Below, piece by piece: positions 9,693 to 19,111 of a DNA stretch of 22,186 bases. How positions within the stretch are numbered: position 1 is the first letter of the stretch; each line of letters starts with the position of its first letter. Origin of the DNA: Bondarzewia mesenterica (Eukaryota > Basidiomycota > Agaricomycetes > Russulales > Bondarzewiaceae); contig SGPL01000536.1 of the NCBI GenBank assembly GCA_004802705.1, positions 1 to 22,186 of the forward strand, read 5' to 3'. Position numbers and translations under genes: made by a program. The notes beneath the pieces were generated by a model. It saw only the letters and a program-made list of their open reading frames with translations. It did no database searches and had not been told where the DNA came from.

Positions 9693-12331
9693 TCATCCTC
9701 CCCAACTCTCCGCCAGGGTCCCATTCTGAGATTTCTCCCTGCGCTCCTCCGCCCAGACGACGGCAGCGCGGCGGCCCTTGGTCACGTCGACACCGAACCA
9801 GATAACGATGCTCGCGGCTGTGCAGAGCGAGAAAAGGAACGGGAAACCCTTCCAGTTGTCGCCCGTGTTGTTGATGATCGCCTGTATCACATTCGGTCCA
9901 ATCATGGAGGACGCACGGTTCGACAGGCCGAACAAGCCGAAAAACTGCGTTGTGCAAAGTATCAGTTTCTCTTCTCTATTCAGATGAAAAAAGGAGGGGA
10001 GGGGACGAACCATGTTGTCAAATCCTGGAGGGGTCAATTCGGCCATCATGGTTTGGGAGAAGGCGTAGTAGGGCGCTTGGAAGAGTCCTGAAACGACGTT
10101 GTACGCCCTACACAAGTAACAGATTGTCGTCAGAACACGTCCTGATACACAACTTTCGGGCGATGGCAAGGACAAACCAGAATTCCCACACATTGTGAAA
10201 TCTGTAAACGGTATGACACGATTAAACGTCGGTCAGATTGAGAGGAGGACATGGCGGGCGTACCCGAACTTGGTCGTCCAGATCCCGATCATACCCCACA
10301 AAGGAATCAAGATTGTCACGACATTAGTGATGACGAACTAGAGGGCGCATGTCAAAAAATTAAAATGGCCTAACGACGACCAAGCACACAGGTTGAACAC
10401 GAACCATCTTCTTCGTGCTGATCTTCCAGTACCTCTGGATATACCAGAACCCAAACGTACTGCGCAATGCGACAAAAAAAAGGAAGGGTTCGATCATCCC
10501 GGCAAGTCTGCAATGGCATTGTCGCGGGAATGAAGGGAGCGCACCTAGCGGTGGACGTGATAGCCTGCGCGAGGCCGAGATACGTGTTCTGCAGGAATGA
10601 AAAGCTGAATTTGTCATTTTGGCAGATCGAGATGAGCGTCCCAGTTGTGTTCAGGCCCTGTGACATCATATCAGAAAATCGAATGCAATTGGGGGTGAAA
10701 AGATCTCTTCGGAAGGCGCGCTCAATGCGGGTCAGTGGGCAGGACGTACATCGGCGAAGAGGAAGAATGCGCAGAGGTAGATGAAGGTATAGGGAAGCTT
10801 CTTGTACTGTTTCAGGGCGATCCAGACCTACGTAGGTCGAATTAAGATACAGGACCATCGGTGAGTCAAAGATTTGCTCACCTGTTTCCAGCCAATCGTG
10901 AGGTTAGACTCTCCCTTAGGAAGTGAGGGACCGGGACGAGGCTGTTGGAATATGACTGAAAAATACGTGCATCAATCAGAAGACTGACGGCTGTTCCTTA
11001 GAGAGCGTACGCACACCACCAGATACCAGTCAAGACCCAATATCCGTTCGTACTGGTAATACACGAGTGAATTTCTTTGAAATACGCAAGAACGCAACAA
11101 ACGGGCTTACAGAACGAGAGTGTAGTTATTGACCTTTGGATTACTCGCCAGCGGCAGGAGCAGCGAGAGATTGAACGCCAACGTGAATATGTAACCGATA
11201 TTGCTGTGCGCCTGCAGATGCCAGCCTCTTCATCTTTCCAATTGACAACAAGAGAATAAAGCGTGAAAATAGTTGAAATAAAACGTACGGTACTGATATT
11301 ACTGATCTTGTTCTTCTCCAAACTTTCCTCCTGCTCGTAGACCTCTGCGGGAATTTCTCCCGAATCCAGCTTATCCTTGAGCGCACGCGCGTGCGGGGTG
11401 TTGCGTGCGAGGCGAGGAAAGATCGCAGCATAGAAGACAAGTGTTGCGCCGTAGGTGACGAAGCCAACAATGTAGAGCCCCATAGCCGCTCCCTATCTGT
11501 CCGGTGCTGAAAAATCCAACATATTGATGCGAGAGGTCAGAGGGGGGGGGACTCTCGACGAGAAAACGAACAGGTTAAGCTCATGCTGGCGAATTGAGCG
11601 CCCCAGCATATCACCGTGATGATAAGGAGGAGCCAGCGTCCGAACGTGCCGTAGTCCGCTGCTGAACCGATCGTAGTAAAAATCATAGTCATGATCTGCA
11701 TGCAAGCAAGAATATCCTCATACTGTCAGTGCTTGTGAAGGGTCAATAGGACGATTAGCCTACAGCAAAGCTGACACCGTTCGCGACGAGCACGATGGAG
11801 CTAACGGCCTTGGTCCCACTTCTCCATGGCAGAACACATCGGCCTGACGCATCTGCATCTAAGCAGGACGACCCAGGTCCGCGAATTGGATCATATCCCG
11901 CCGATGTCGCGAGAGACTGGAAGAGAGTCATGGAGTAGCCTATGCGTCAAAATGGTCATTTTAATGCTGTCCGTACACGATAAGTCACTACAAACCATTG
12001 GGACCAACACCCTACATTCAAGTGGTATAACAGTCACTCGTGAATTGATACCATGTAATAGTCTCATAGTTTTGAAGACGTACATTATCACCATTGTAGT
12101 ATACTTGTGCGTCACTCATCAGATCATCCCGCACACATAACAAGAGAATGATTGGCACACACGATAGTAACTCCACAACTCCTTCCTCGTGACGATCGGT
12201 TCTTCGCGACTCAGAGGCGCAGTGACAGGGATTGCAATGTCCTCGAGCGCTTCTCCACTCTTATCGTCCACAACGAACGGCTTTGGCTCGGTCTTGGTCA
12301 CGGGATAGTCGGGAGAAAGCTCGTGCGACAT
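9693..12331 (-). CDS. Atg22-like vacuolar permease with in-frame TAG
   Basis: Major-facilitator protein of the Atg22 family; the yeast member exports amino acids from the vacuole after autophagy. Sixteen predicted exons: 12331-12163, 12103-12084, 12011-11996, 11939-11764, 11695-11572, 11506-11289, 11211-11111, 11052-11015, 10955-10882, 10827-10750, 10657-10545, 10459-10405, 10337-10264, 10201-10154, 10107-10011 and 9944-9693, 551 codons in total. Family signatures: TRKELWSYYLYYNGDNGVGP, GYSMTLFQSLATSAGYDP, MGLYIVGFVTYGATLVFYA, NKISNISTAHSNIGYIFTL, GLNTTGTLISICQND, FGFWYIQRYWKISTKKM, APYYAFSQTMMAELTPPGF and FFGLFGLSNRASSMIGPN. Many hydrophobic segments fit a roughly 12-helix carrier. Codon 173 (11495-11493) is TAG where relatives, as I recall them, have Trp (PDRWGAAMG). 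Either the gene is broken, the base is wrong, or splicing uses the AG at 11490-11489, which skips 18 nt in frame. Everything downstream stays open. Confidence 0.85.
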
Positions 12332-12384
12332 GGTCGTAGAGAGAACTGGAAGAGCCGAAGCTCAGTTCACCTTCAAAGTCGAGC

Positions 12385-12395
12385 ATATAAAAAAG
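12385..12395 (-). promoter_or_regulatory. Possible TATA element of the Atg22-like gene
   Basis: On the minus strand TTTTTTATATGC lies about 55-65 nt upstream of the ATG at 12331. Position and composition fit a weak TATA box; there is no further support. Confidence 0.25.
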
Positions 12396-12485
12396 CTTGG
12401 ATAAGGAAGCCGAAGTTCTTCTGACCGCCCGCACGGTGTTTTTTTTTTGAATAGTCGCCAGCGAGTCGCCATTAAGTCTTTGCGG

Positions 12486-13025
12486 CTACTTGAAAAGGTA
12501 GAAGGTGAGGCGGGTGGGCTCGGCATTATCTTCAGTACGTCAACCGTAAAGGGCACCCGGGATTTAAACTTCCTGGAAGGGCATGCGACGTACATACGCC
12601 GCTCGGGAAATGTTGAGTGTGGACCCAAGCGTTTGAGGACAGCGGTGAGAGGATTTCGTTCAAGTCGTCGCTGGGGATGACACGGAGTGCCGGCCCGTCA
12701 CCGCAGCACGCCACAGCATGAAATCCAGCTGGTCTTTTTCCTGAATCGTTCTGGGGTGGCTACACATCTGGGTCATATTGAACTTTGAGATGCCCGAGTC
12801 CCCCGAGAGTGCAACTGTAAATGAAAGACACAGAGAAATGGACCCCGTCTCGCCGCGGTCAGGTCTCACCTGCTCGGGCTCCATCAAGGCCGAGTAGGAT
12901 TTGAACAAGACGACTGAAACACCTTTCCGGTCGATATGTTGTGTTGTGTTGCCGGCGACTCCCTCGGTCCGGCGTGCTAACGGCGGCGCGGGCAAAGCGT
13001 CATAGAGGCCGGGTTGCTTCCTCAT
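12486..13025 (-). CDS. Possible small gene of unknown function
   Basis: A three-exon model, 13025-12870, 12759-12594 and 12529-12486, closes in phase and gives 121 aa ending in TAG. It reads MRKQPGLYDALPAPPLARRT, GVSVVLFKSYSALMEPEQ, GKRPAGFHAVACCGDGPAL, SDDLNEILSPLSSNAW and a terminus NAEPTRLTFYLFK. Support: a GTGAGA donor after EPEQ, a GTACGT donor at 12593, and sustained protein-like sequence in each piece. Weak points: the first intron (12869-12760) contains another good acceptor at about 12815 that leads to a frame ending soon after, and no family is recognised. Unspliced, the first frame stays open to 12660. It starts only 165 bp from, and divergently to, the Zn2Cys6 gene, so the two would share a promoter region. 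It could also be a non-coding transcript or a relic. Confidence 0.3.
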
Positions 13026-13190
13026 CGCTGGACGGTCGCGGGCGATTATGAAGTCGGAAGCAAAACCATCCCCCAGACGCTCGTCCGGCCTACTTACCTA
13101 TCACCACATTTATTCCGTTACCCTCCCTCTTTCCCTTTCCCTCTCCCCCGCTCCTCCAACCAGATCGTACTTGGCTCCTCCACCTCGTCA

Positions 13191-16100
13191 ATGCCTCCCA
13201 GCGGCCGCTCCGTGCGTTCAGACAAGGAGGCAGCTGACATCCGCGCGAGGGAGCAGGAGTGGAAACGCTCCCGTGGCGCCATCTCCTGCGCCGAATGCAG
13301 GCGGTGAGCACACCCTCTCCTCTCCCATTCTCTGCCCTACCTCTCTCTTTTTGTCGTCTGTCGCTTGTTGAGAGAGATTCGCAGAAAATTGAAACACTCA
13401 CGCGGTTACCGGGTTCGCAGGTTAAAGCTCAAATGCGACAAGACGGTCCCGTGCACCTCTTGCAAACGCCGTGGATGTGCGTCCATCTGTCCCAACGGTA
13501 CGTTCTCTCCCTCTCGAACCAACGAAAGAGAAGAGGATTTTTTTGAAACGAATTCAAACGCGAATACGAGATGCTCAGCGCAGGGAGTGCGAAAGCGCGT
13601 ACTATCCTGCTCGTATGCTGCGGGCGTCCTCGCTCTCTTGGACCCGACGTCGACCCACATGAGCGGCTGAAATGGTTTGAATGGCCGTCGGTCGAGCTCG
13701 AAAAGAAGGCTTGTTTCTCTCTTTTCTTTGGAGATAGGCCTGGTCTCACATCCAGGCGCACTTGATACTCCGGAGATACTCTGATTCTTCTTCGACGCCT
13801 TCGAGCGACTCGGAAGAAGTTTCTTGAAATCGATGGGTTTTGGGGATTTTTTTTTTGCATCGTGATCGTGATTGGTGCGCGCGCGTTGTCTTTGACATGC
13901 CAAGACATGTGAACAGCGAATGCGATGTGCTTAGTCACTCAGTGCAGGTCGCTCCTTGTTTGCGATCTCTCCAGGTGCGACTGGTATGGGATTTACTACT
14001 AGAGAACGGTGCGACTTGTTGAGATCAGGTTCGCATTGCTTGCGCCGCGTTGCATCGCTGTTGTTGTTTTCCGAAATTTCCACACGTACAATGATAACAC
14101 TCGACGTTTCATCGGTCCTCTCTTGCAGGCAGCCTCGTCACAGGCCAGGGAACGCGGTGCGCTCTCCTCCTCTACCCACTGACAACAACTAAACAAACGA
14201 GACAGATTTGTGCTAGCGGACACGGACCGCCTGCACAACAAAATCACAGAGATGTCAGATCGAATCCGACACCTCGAGGACGCGCTCGCGCTCTCGCATT
14301 TCCACGTCACGAGGGAGCAGCACCCGCTGTTGCGTCGGGATTTGATGAAGATCAAGTCGATCATTGATCTTCATGTGGCGGTGAATGAGGGCGACGGAGG
14401 AGGAGGGAACGGAAAGGAGGGCGGTGGTGAGGGCCAGGGCGAGAAGGACGAGAGCGCGTCGCTGGATATGTTTGGGACGTTGGCACTCAGGGATGATGGT
14501 GCGTCTACGTTTTATGGGAGGTCTGCCGGTCAGGAGGTGCGTCTGCTTCATTTTGTTTACACGACGGCATCTCACCTCGCGGGCTTTGTCTACAGTCTTT
14601 GCTTCTTGTAAGTTGATTCTCGCCTTTCTCCCCGAGCCCTCTCCCGAGCAATGTCATATGACCGTCCTATCCCATCAGGGTGAAGGCGAGCCACCAGACA
14701 GCCCATCCAACGTCAACAACGATGCCTCGCGCCCTTCTACTTCCATCACGGGCTCCGCGGGCATGAACGCTTCTCCCCCCTCAGACCTTCCCTACACGAT
14801 CCAAGAAATCTCCAGCGCCTTCCCAGACGCGTCCATCCGCCTCCCCCAATACGCCCTCGAAGCCTACCTCCCACCCTGGCCCCGCGCCTCAGAACTCTGC
14901 ACGCTCTACCTCGACCAAGCGCCCTTGGTTCTTCGGCGCCGTCAAACCCCGCCAACTCTACGAAGAGCTCCTCCCGCTCTTTTACCGCGAATCCACCCCC
15001 CCTCCTCCTTCCCTNTCCTCNTCCACCACGCCCGCATCCGCATTCCCCCGACAGGCGCTCCCGACCCCGGGACCTCACGATCTCGGTCTGCTCTTCGTGA
15101 TCTTCTGTTTCGGAGCGTTGGTGGACGAGCGGCTGCCACCGGCACCGGGGAACGCGGAGGCGGACAGGTATTACGTGTTGACGCGGGCGGCGCTGGCGCT
15201 GGATCCCGTGATGGACCGTGCGCCGAGCGTGAGCACGGTGCAGGCGTTGAGTTTGATGGGGATTTATCAGGGCCTGGTTGCTGGGGAACATAGCATCGAG
15301 AGTACGTGGGCGTTGATGGGGATGGCGACCAAGTTGGCGCAGAGCGTGAGTTCCCACCTTTTGTTTATTTTGTTTTGTTTTGTTTTACAGAAAGACTTGA
15401 ATTGAGTCGGGGACGCTGATGCTGATGCTGACGTTTTTAACTTCCCTTTGGATCGTGGTGACGTAGATCGGGCTGCGTGAGTGATTTATTCCTCATACCC
15501 ACTCACCAACACATATTTATGTTTGTGTATGCGCGGTCGTATGGTGCCCATGTTTTCTTTCTGGTGTTGTTGCAGATCGAGACTGCGCGCGATGGAAGCT
15601 GTCACCGGCCGAAGTTCAAAAGCGGCGCGCGCTGTTCTGGGAGCTGTTCATCACGGATTGTTGGCAGGTCAGTCCGCATCCCGTGCGCCCCGGAGTGTAT
15701 TTGGAGTTTCTCTCTTTTTTTTTTGTTTTTTTTTTTGTTTTGGCGTGGATGCTGATCGAAATCATGGGTACAGAGCCTTGCGACGGGTAGATTGCCGACG
15801 TTCTCGATCCCGTTCGTCGATTGTGAGTTGCCACAGGATACGGAGGAGACGTTGGCCGCGGATGGGACGCCGCAAGCGTCGTGTGAGTTTTATATATATT
15901 CATCCCCCCTCTCTGCATCTATAGCCCTATATTTTATTTCGTGATTGTTTTGAATCGCGTCCCACTACCTGGTGTACTGATGGCGCGTGCACGCGCAGTC
16001 CCGTATTGGAAGGCCCAGTTTGGCAAGCTGTGCGTCTCGGAGGTCGTGCAGGGCATCCTGACGGCGCGCGCGCCCAAGTACTCCGTCATCCTCGACCTGG

Positions 16101-18005
16101 ACCGCAAAGTGCGCGATCTGGAGCTGCCAAAGTACGCAATCGACCCTCCGCCGCCGGTCGACGTCGAGGGGGGCGGGTTGAATGTCACGATGCAGCATTA
16201 CATGCCGATCAACTATCGGCACTTGAGTGAGTCCTCTTTTCCTTGTCCCCTTCTCTCCTCTTTATTTTTTCTACCTTTTTTTTCCGGATTGAGGTTGAGT
16301 GCGAATGGCTGACGTGGTTTTTGATGATGGTGATGATAGCGCTGGTGTACATCCATCGCGCGTTCTTTGCGCAGGGTTTGTGCGACCAGCCGTACGATCC
16401 CCTCAGAAGCCAGTACGCGCCCTCAATCTTGGCGGGGTACCAGAGCGCGTGCGAGCTGCTGGCGTCGGTTAAGGAGCAGTTTACGCTGTTCCCTGTGAGG
16501 ATCGCACGGTTTTGGGTCCTCTGGACGCATGCCTTTTCATCGACGGTGTTTAGGCGTCGCCTTTTTTTTTTTTCTGAGAGGAACGAGGGTGAGCTGATGC
16601 GTGTGCAGGTCATGTTGGCGCTCATACCCGTGCGCGCGCCACACTCGAAGATGGCGCATACGGCGTTGATGGAGCTCAAGAACGCCTCTGACCTGTTCGA
16701 AAAGGCGGCCGCGCACGGTGGGCGGGCTGTGAGGATGCTGGTGAGGNTCGTCTGTTTATGTGTCTTTCTTCTNGANGAGNTNATCATCTCNATATTACNA
16801 CTTGTGGNGCCTTCCAGCCGATCGTNCGGCGGCATCTGCACAAGGCGGTGGAGAGTTTCCAGACGTCCCGGACAAANCTCACGCGCGAGATCTTCCCACA
16901 GGCGATCCGGGATGAGTTTTCGGTGTTTTCGGGGGTGACGAACACNGTCGCTGCGCGGTCGAGAGCATCGCAGCCAGCGTCCTCGAGGCTGCTTCCGATN
17001 GGCAGGAACGAGAGTGTGTCGGTATCGCAACAGGCAGCGCAGGGACAGGAGGAGGNGTCGGNGATGGTGTCGGTGAGCAGTGGGAGTGGGAGCGGCGGGA
17101 GCTTGTCGCCTACAGATTTGGGGATGGCGAGGACGGCGTCCGAGTCGTCGTCGTCGTCTTTGTCCGTGGCGGGCTATGGGCAACCGTTCCCGGTGCAGGA
17201 CGTGCAGGCGTGGGGAGGGGTGCATTCGACGTTGATGGACCAGCTGAACACGTTTGATGGCGCGCTCGATGCGCAGATGAGTAGTCAGGGATGGCAGCTT
17301 GGGTATGGGGATACGAGTGGAGTGGTGGAGTATGCGCCTATGTCTGGGCAGGAGGAGGGATATGTGCATCATCAAGAGCAGGGATATCCTGAGCCAACGT
17401 CGTATGGGATGGCTCAGCAACTGCACCCATTTCAGCAGCACCCACAGCAACATTACCAGCACCGGCAGCCGTTGGCTCCGCCGCACCACCAACAGCAACA
17501 CGTGCAGGCGTATATCCAGATCCCTGTGCAGAACATCACGGTGTCGATGCCGCCTCCGCAGGATCATCGTCCGACGTTCGTCACGCCTCCACCTCCCGAA
17601 GGCCCGCCGCCGGGTTATCATCAGGTGTCCCATCCTTATACCTCCGACAACGAAGGATACGGGTACGTCGACACCGCCCCCGACGGACGCCAAGTCGCGT
17701 ATCCCGTCGCCGACGGACGGCCCATCGGGCCTCACACAGAGGAACGCCGGACGATCTATCGTTCGTCTGCCACGTATCCCGTCCACGCGGGCCCGAGTTC
17801 AGGTGCGGACGAGGGGGTCTCGAAGACGCGGGTGTGGAGCGTGCCGCACACGGACGTGGTGTTTGCGCGGCCGCGGACGCCGTCGAGCGTGTCGAGGTCG
17901 AGGGACCGCGTGCTCCGGCAGAGTGGGGATATGAGCTTGACGGAGGCGTGGACGGCGTTTATGTCCCAGATGGATGTTCCGGGCGTCGGGCCCGGGAGCA
18001 GGTGA
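13191..18005 (+). CDS. Zn2Cys6 (Gal4-type) fungal transcription factor
   Basis: Nuclear DNA-binding regulator. Twelve predicted exons: 13191-13303, 13421-13497, 14129-14156, 14206-14536, 14679-15345, 15467-15476, 15576-15667, 15774-15882, 15999-16226, 16340-16494, 16609-16740 and 16818-18005; 1042 aa once one extra base is discounted. The zinc cluster uses C33, C36, C43, C49, C52 and C61 (CAECRRLKLKCDK, CTSCKRRGC). A heptad-like stretch for dimerisation follows (FVLADTDRLHNKITEMSDRI). The middle is a fungal_trans-type domain (FFGAVKPRQLYEELLPLFYR, IGLHRDCARWKLSP, RRALFWELFITDCWQSLATG, LTLVYIHRAFFAQ). The C terminus is Ser/Gly then Gln/His/Pro-rich, as in activation regions. The frame jumps by one base in the GCGCCC run at 14921-14924: removing one C restores PWFFGAV. 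The first intron interrupts the zinc cluster, a common place in this class. Target genes cannot be read from the sequence. Confidence 0.88.
13498..14128 (+). other. Unusually long intron in the Zn2Cys6 gene
   Basis: The intron between the zinc-cluster exon and the 28-nt exon is 631 nt, about ten times the usual size in this window. It has a GTACGT donor and a TCTTGCAG acceptor, and both flanking reading frames fit. Several in-frame stops rule out retention as coding sequence. A short inverted repeat (AATGCGA near 13919 and TCGCATT near 14032) is present but too small to prove an insertion. Confidence 0.6.
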
Positions 18006-18116
18006 GTGAGAGATCGGGCGCGGCGTGTGATCAGTTCGTCGCTTTCGAAATCGCATCGTTCGTCGTTTTTTTTGTTTCTTGTTTTCGTATCTCTGGTCAT
18101 CTCAAGCCCAAGTGTT

Positions 18117-18136
18117 TTTCTTTGTTTGTTTGTTTG
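18117..18136. repeat. TTTG microsatellite
   Basis: About four copies of TTTG in the likely 3' UTR of the transcription-factor gene. Confidence 0.7.
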
Positions 18137-18262
18137 TAAACTGTTCTTGTCTGCACCGTGCTTTGAAAGTCCTCGTCCCGCAGCCGTCGTTACATCTGTT
18201 TTGACTCGCGTAGAACCTCGCTGAAAAGGAGGTCTCTGCGCAGTTGTACTTTATCGCAATCT

Positions 18263-18284
18263 ATACATACATACATACATACAT
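18263..18284. repeat. ATAC microsatellite
   Basis: Five and a half perfect ATAC units, followed by degenerate ATAC/GCAT copies to about 18315. A simple repeat of the kind made by replication slippage. Confidence 0.85.
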
Positions 18285-18678
18285 GCATCCATATACTACA
18301 TACAGCACGTACATAGCATAGGAACCGATCTATAAAATGTGAATGGCTTTTATTTGTCGAGTGGGTTCGAGACGGGTGCCAAGGGAGATATGTAAGTATC
18401 CACAGTCGTGTTTTCTTTCTTGGTCATATTTGCCATAATATTTCTATACGATGATCATCTCGCCCATCGCGAGGTTCCGACTCAGGATTTGGATATTTTA
18501 CAGGGGACGAAGAAATGACCACGGAGGTTCGAGGCTGAATGGGATCTGCATGCACCGGAATTGCGACCGGGAGGGGATAAAAGAAATGGCAACGTTCCTG
18601 GGGTTATTGGGAGAGATAAAATATCTGGTCAACAACCCCTCGTCACGAAGCATCAGAGTCTCGCTGGCAGTGGCTCCG

Positions 18679-18696
18679 TTATTATTATTATTATTA
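18679..18696. repeat. TTA microsatellite
   Basis: Six copies of TTA/ATT followed by an AT-rich TAAATATATAG. A simple-sequence repeat in the gene-free spacer. Confidence 0.85.
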
Positions 18697-19111
18697 AATA
18701 TATAGAGCCCGTCCCTCTTGCAGAGTGAGCTACGATGTCACGATGAAGTGCGAGGAACATGCCTCCAGCTGTTGGGGCGCATACATATATGTGCACTTCG
18801 TGAACTCTCAACTCAGCAGAACCGGTGCGAGGACCGATCGCCCCACGATCCCGTCGTGGCGATTTAGCGCTTTTTTTGACCTCTCACATGTCGGAACTCG
18901 TGATGACGAACGAGCCTTGCACCGCGAACCATATTATGTAGGACCCACCTGCATGGGGCGCTCAGATACTCCGGTCTACACTCGCACTGGTGAACCTGAT
19001 GACTTAGATACTGCAAGGAAACAAACATCGAAATCACTGTTCCACTCATTAACGAGAAAACCGAAACCTTGCAGGATAGCAACCCATCCCATCTGCTAGA
19101 TTAAGAGTTGT

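Larger units (their letters stand above)
18006..19111. other. Gene-free region between convergent genes
   Basis: This holds the 3' ends of the transcription-factor gene and of the DBP4 gene, which converge here. Apart from T-rich and simple-repeat tracts, no protein-like frame or RNA gene is seen. The open frame at 18725-19099 has random-looking composition and no splice partner. Confidence 0.45.

Noticed and set aside
15367..15387. TTTTG repeats within an intron
   Set aside because: Ordinary polypyrimidine-like intron sequence, too short to be a notable repeat.
16209..17786. Minus-strand open frame of 525 codons opposite the transcription factor
   Set aside because: It is antisense to well-supported exons with conserved protein sequence, crosses their introns, and is Arg/His-rich low complexity as expected from GC-rich codon shadows.
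17299..17934. Second plus-strand frame in the last exon of the transcription factor
   Set aside because: Arg-rich +1 shadow of the Gln/His-rich exon; no start context or splice support.
18365..18385. GGGTTCGAGAC resembling a tRNA B box
   Set aside because: No matching acceptor, D or anticodon stems around it.
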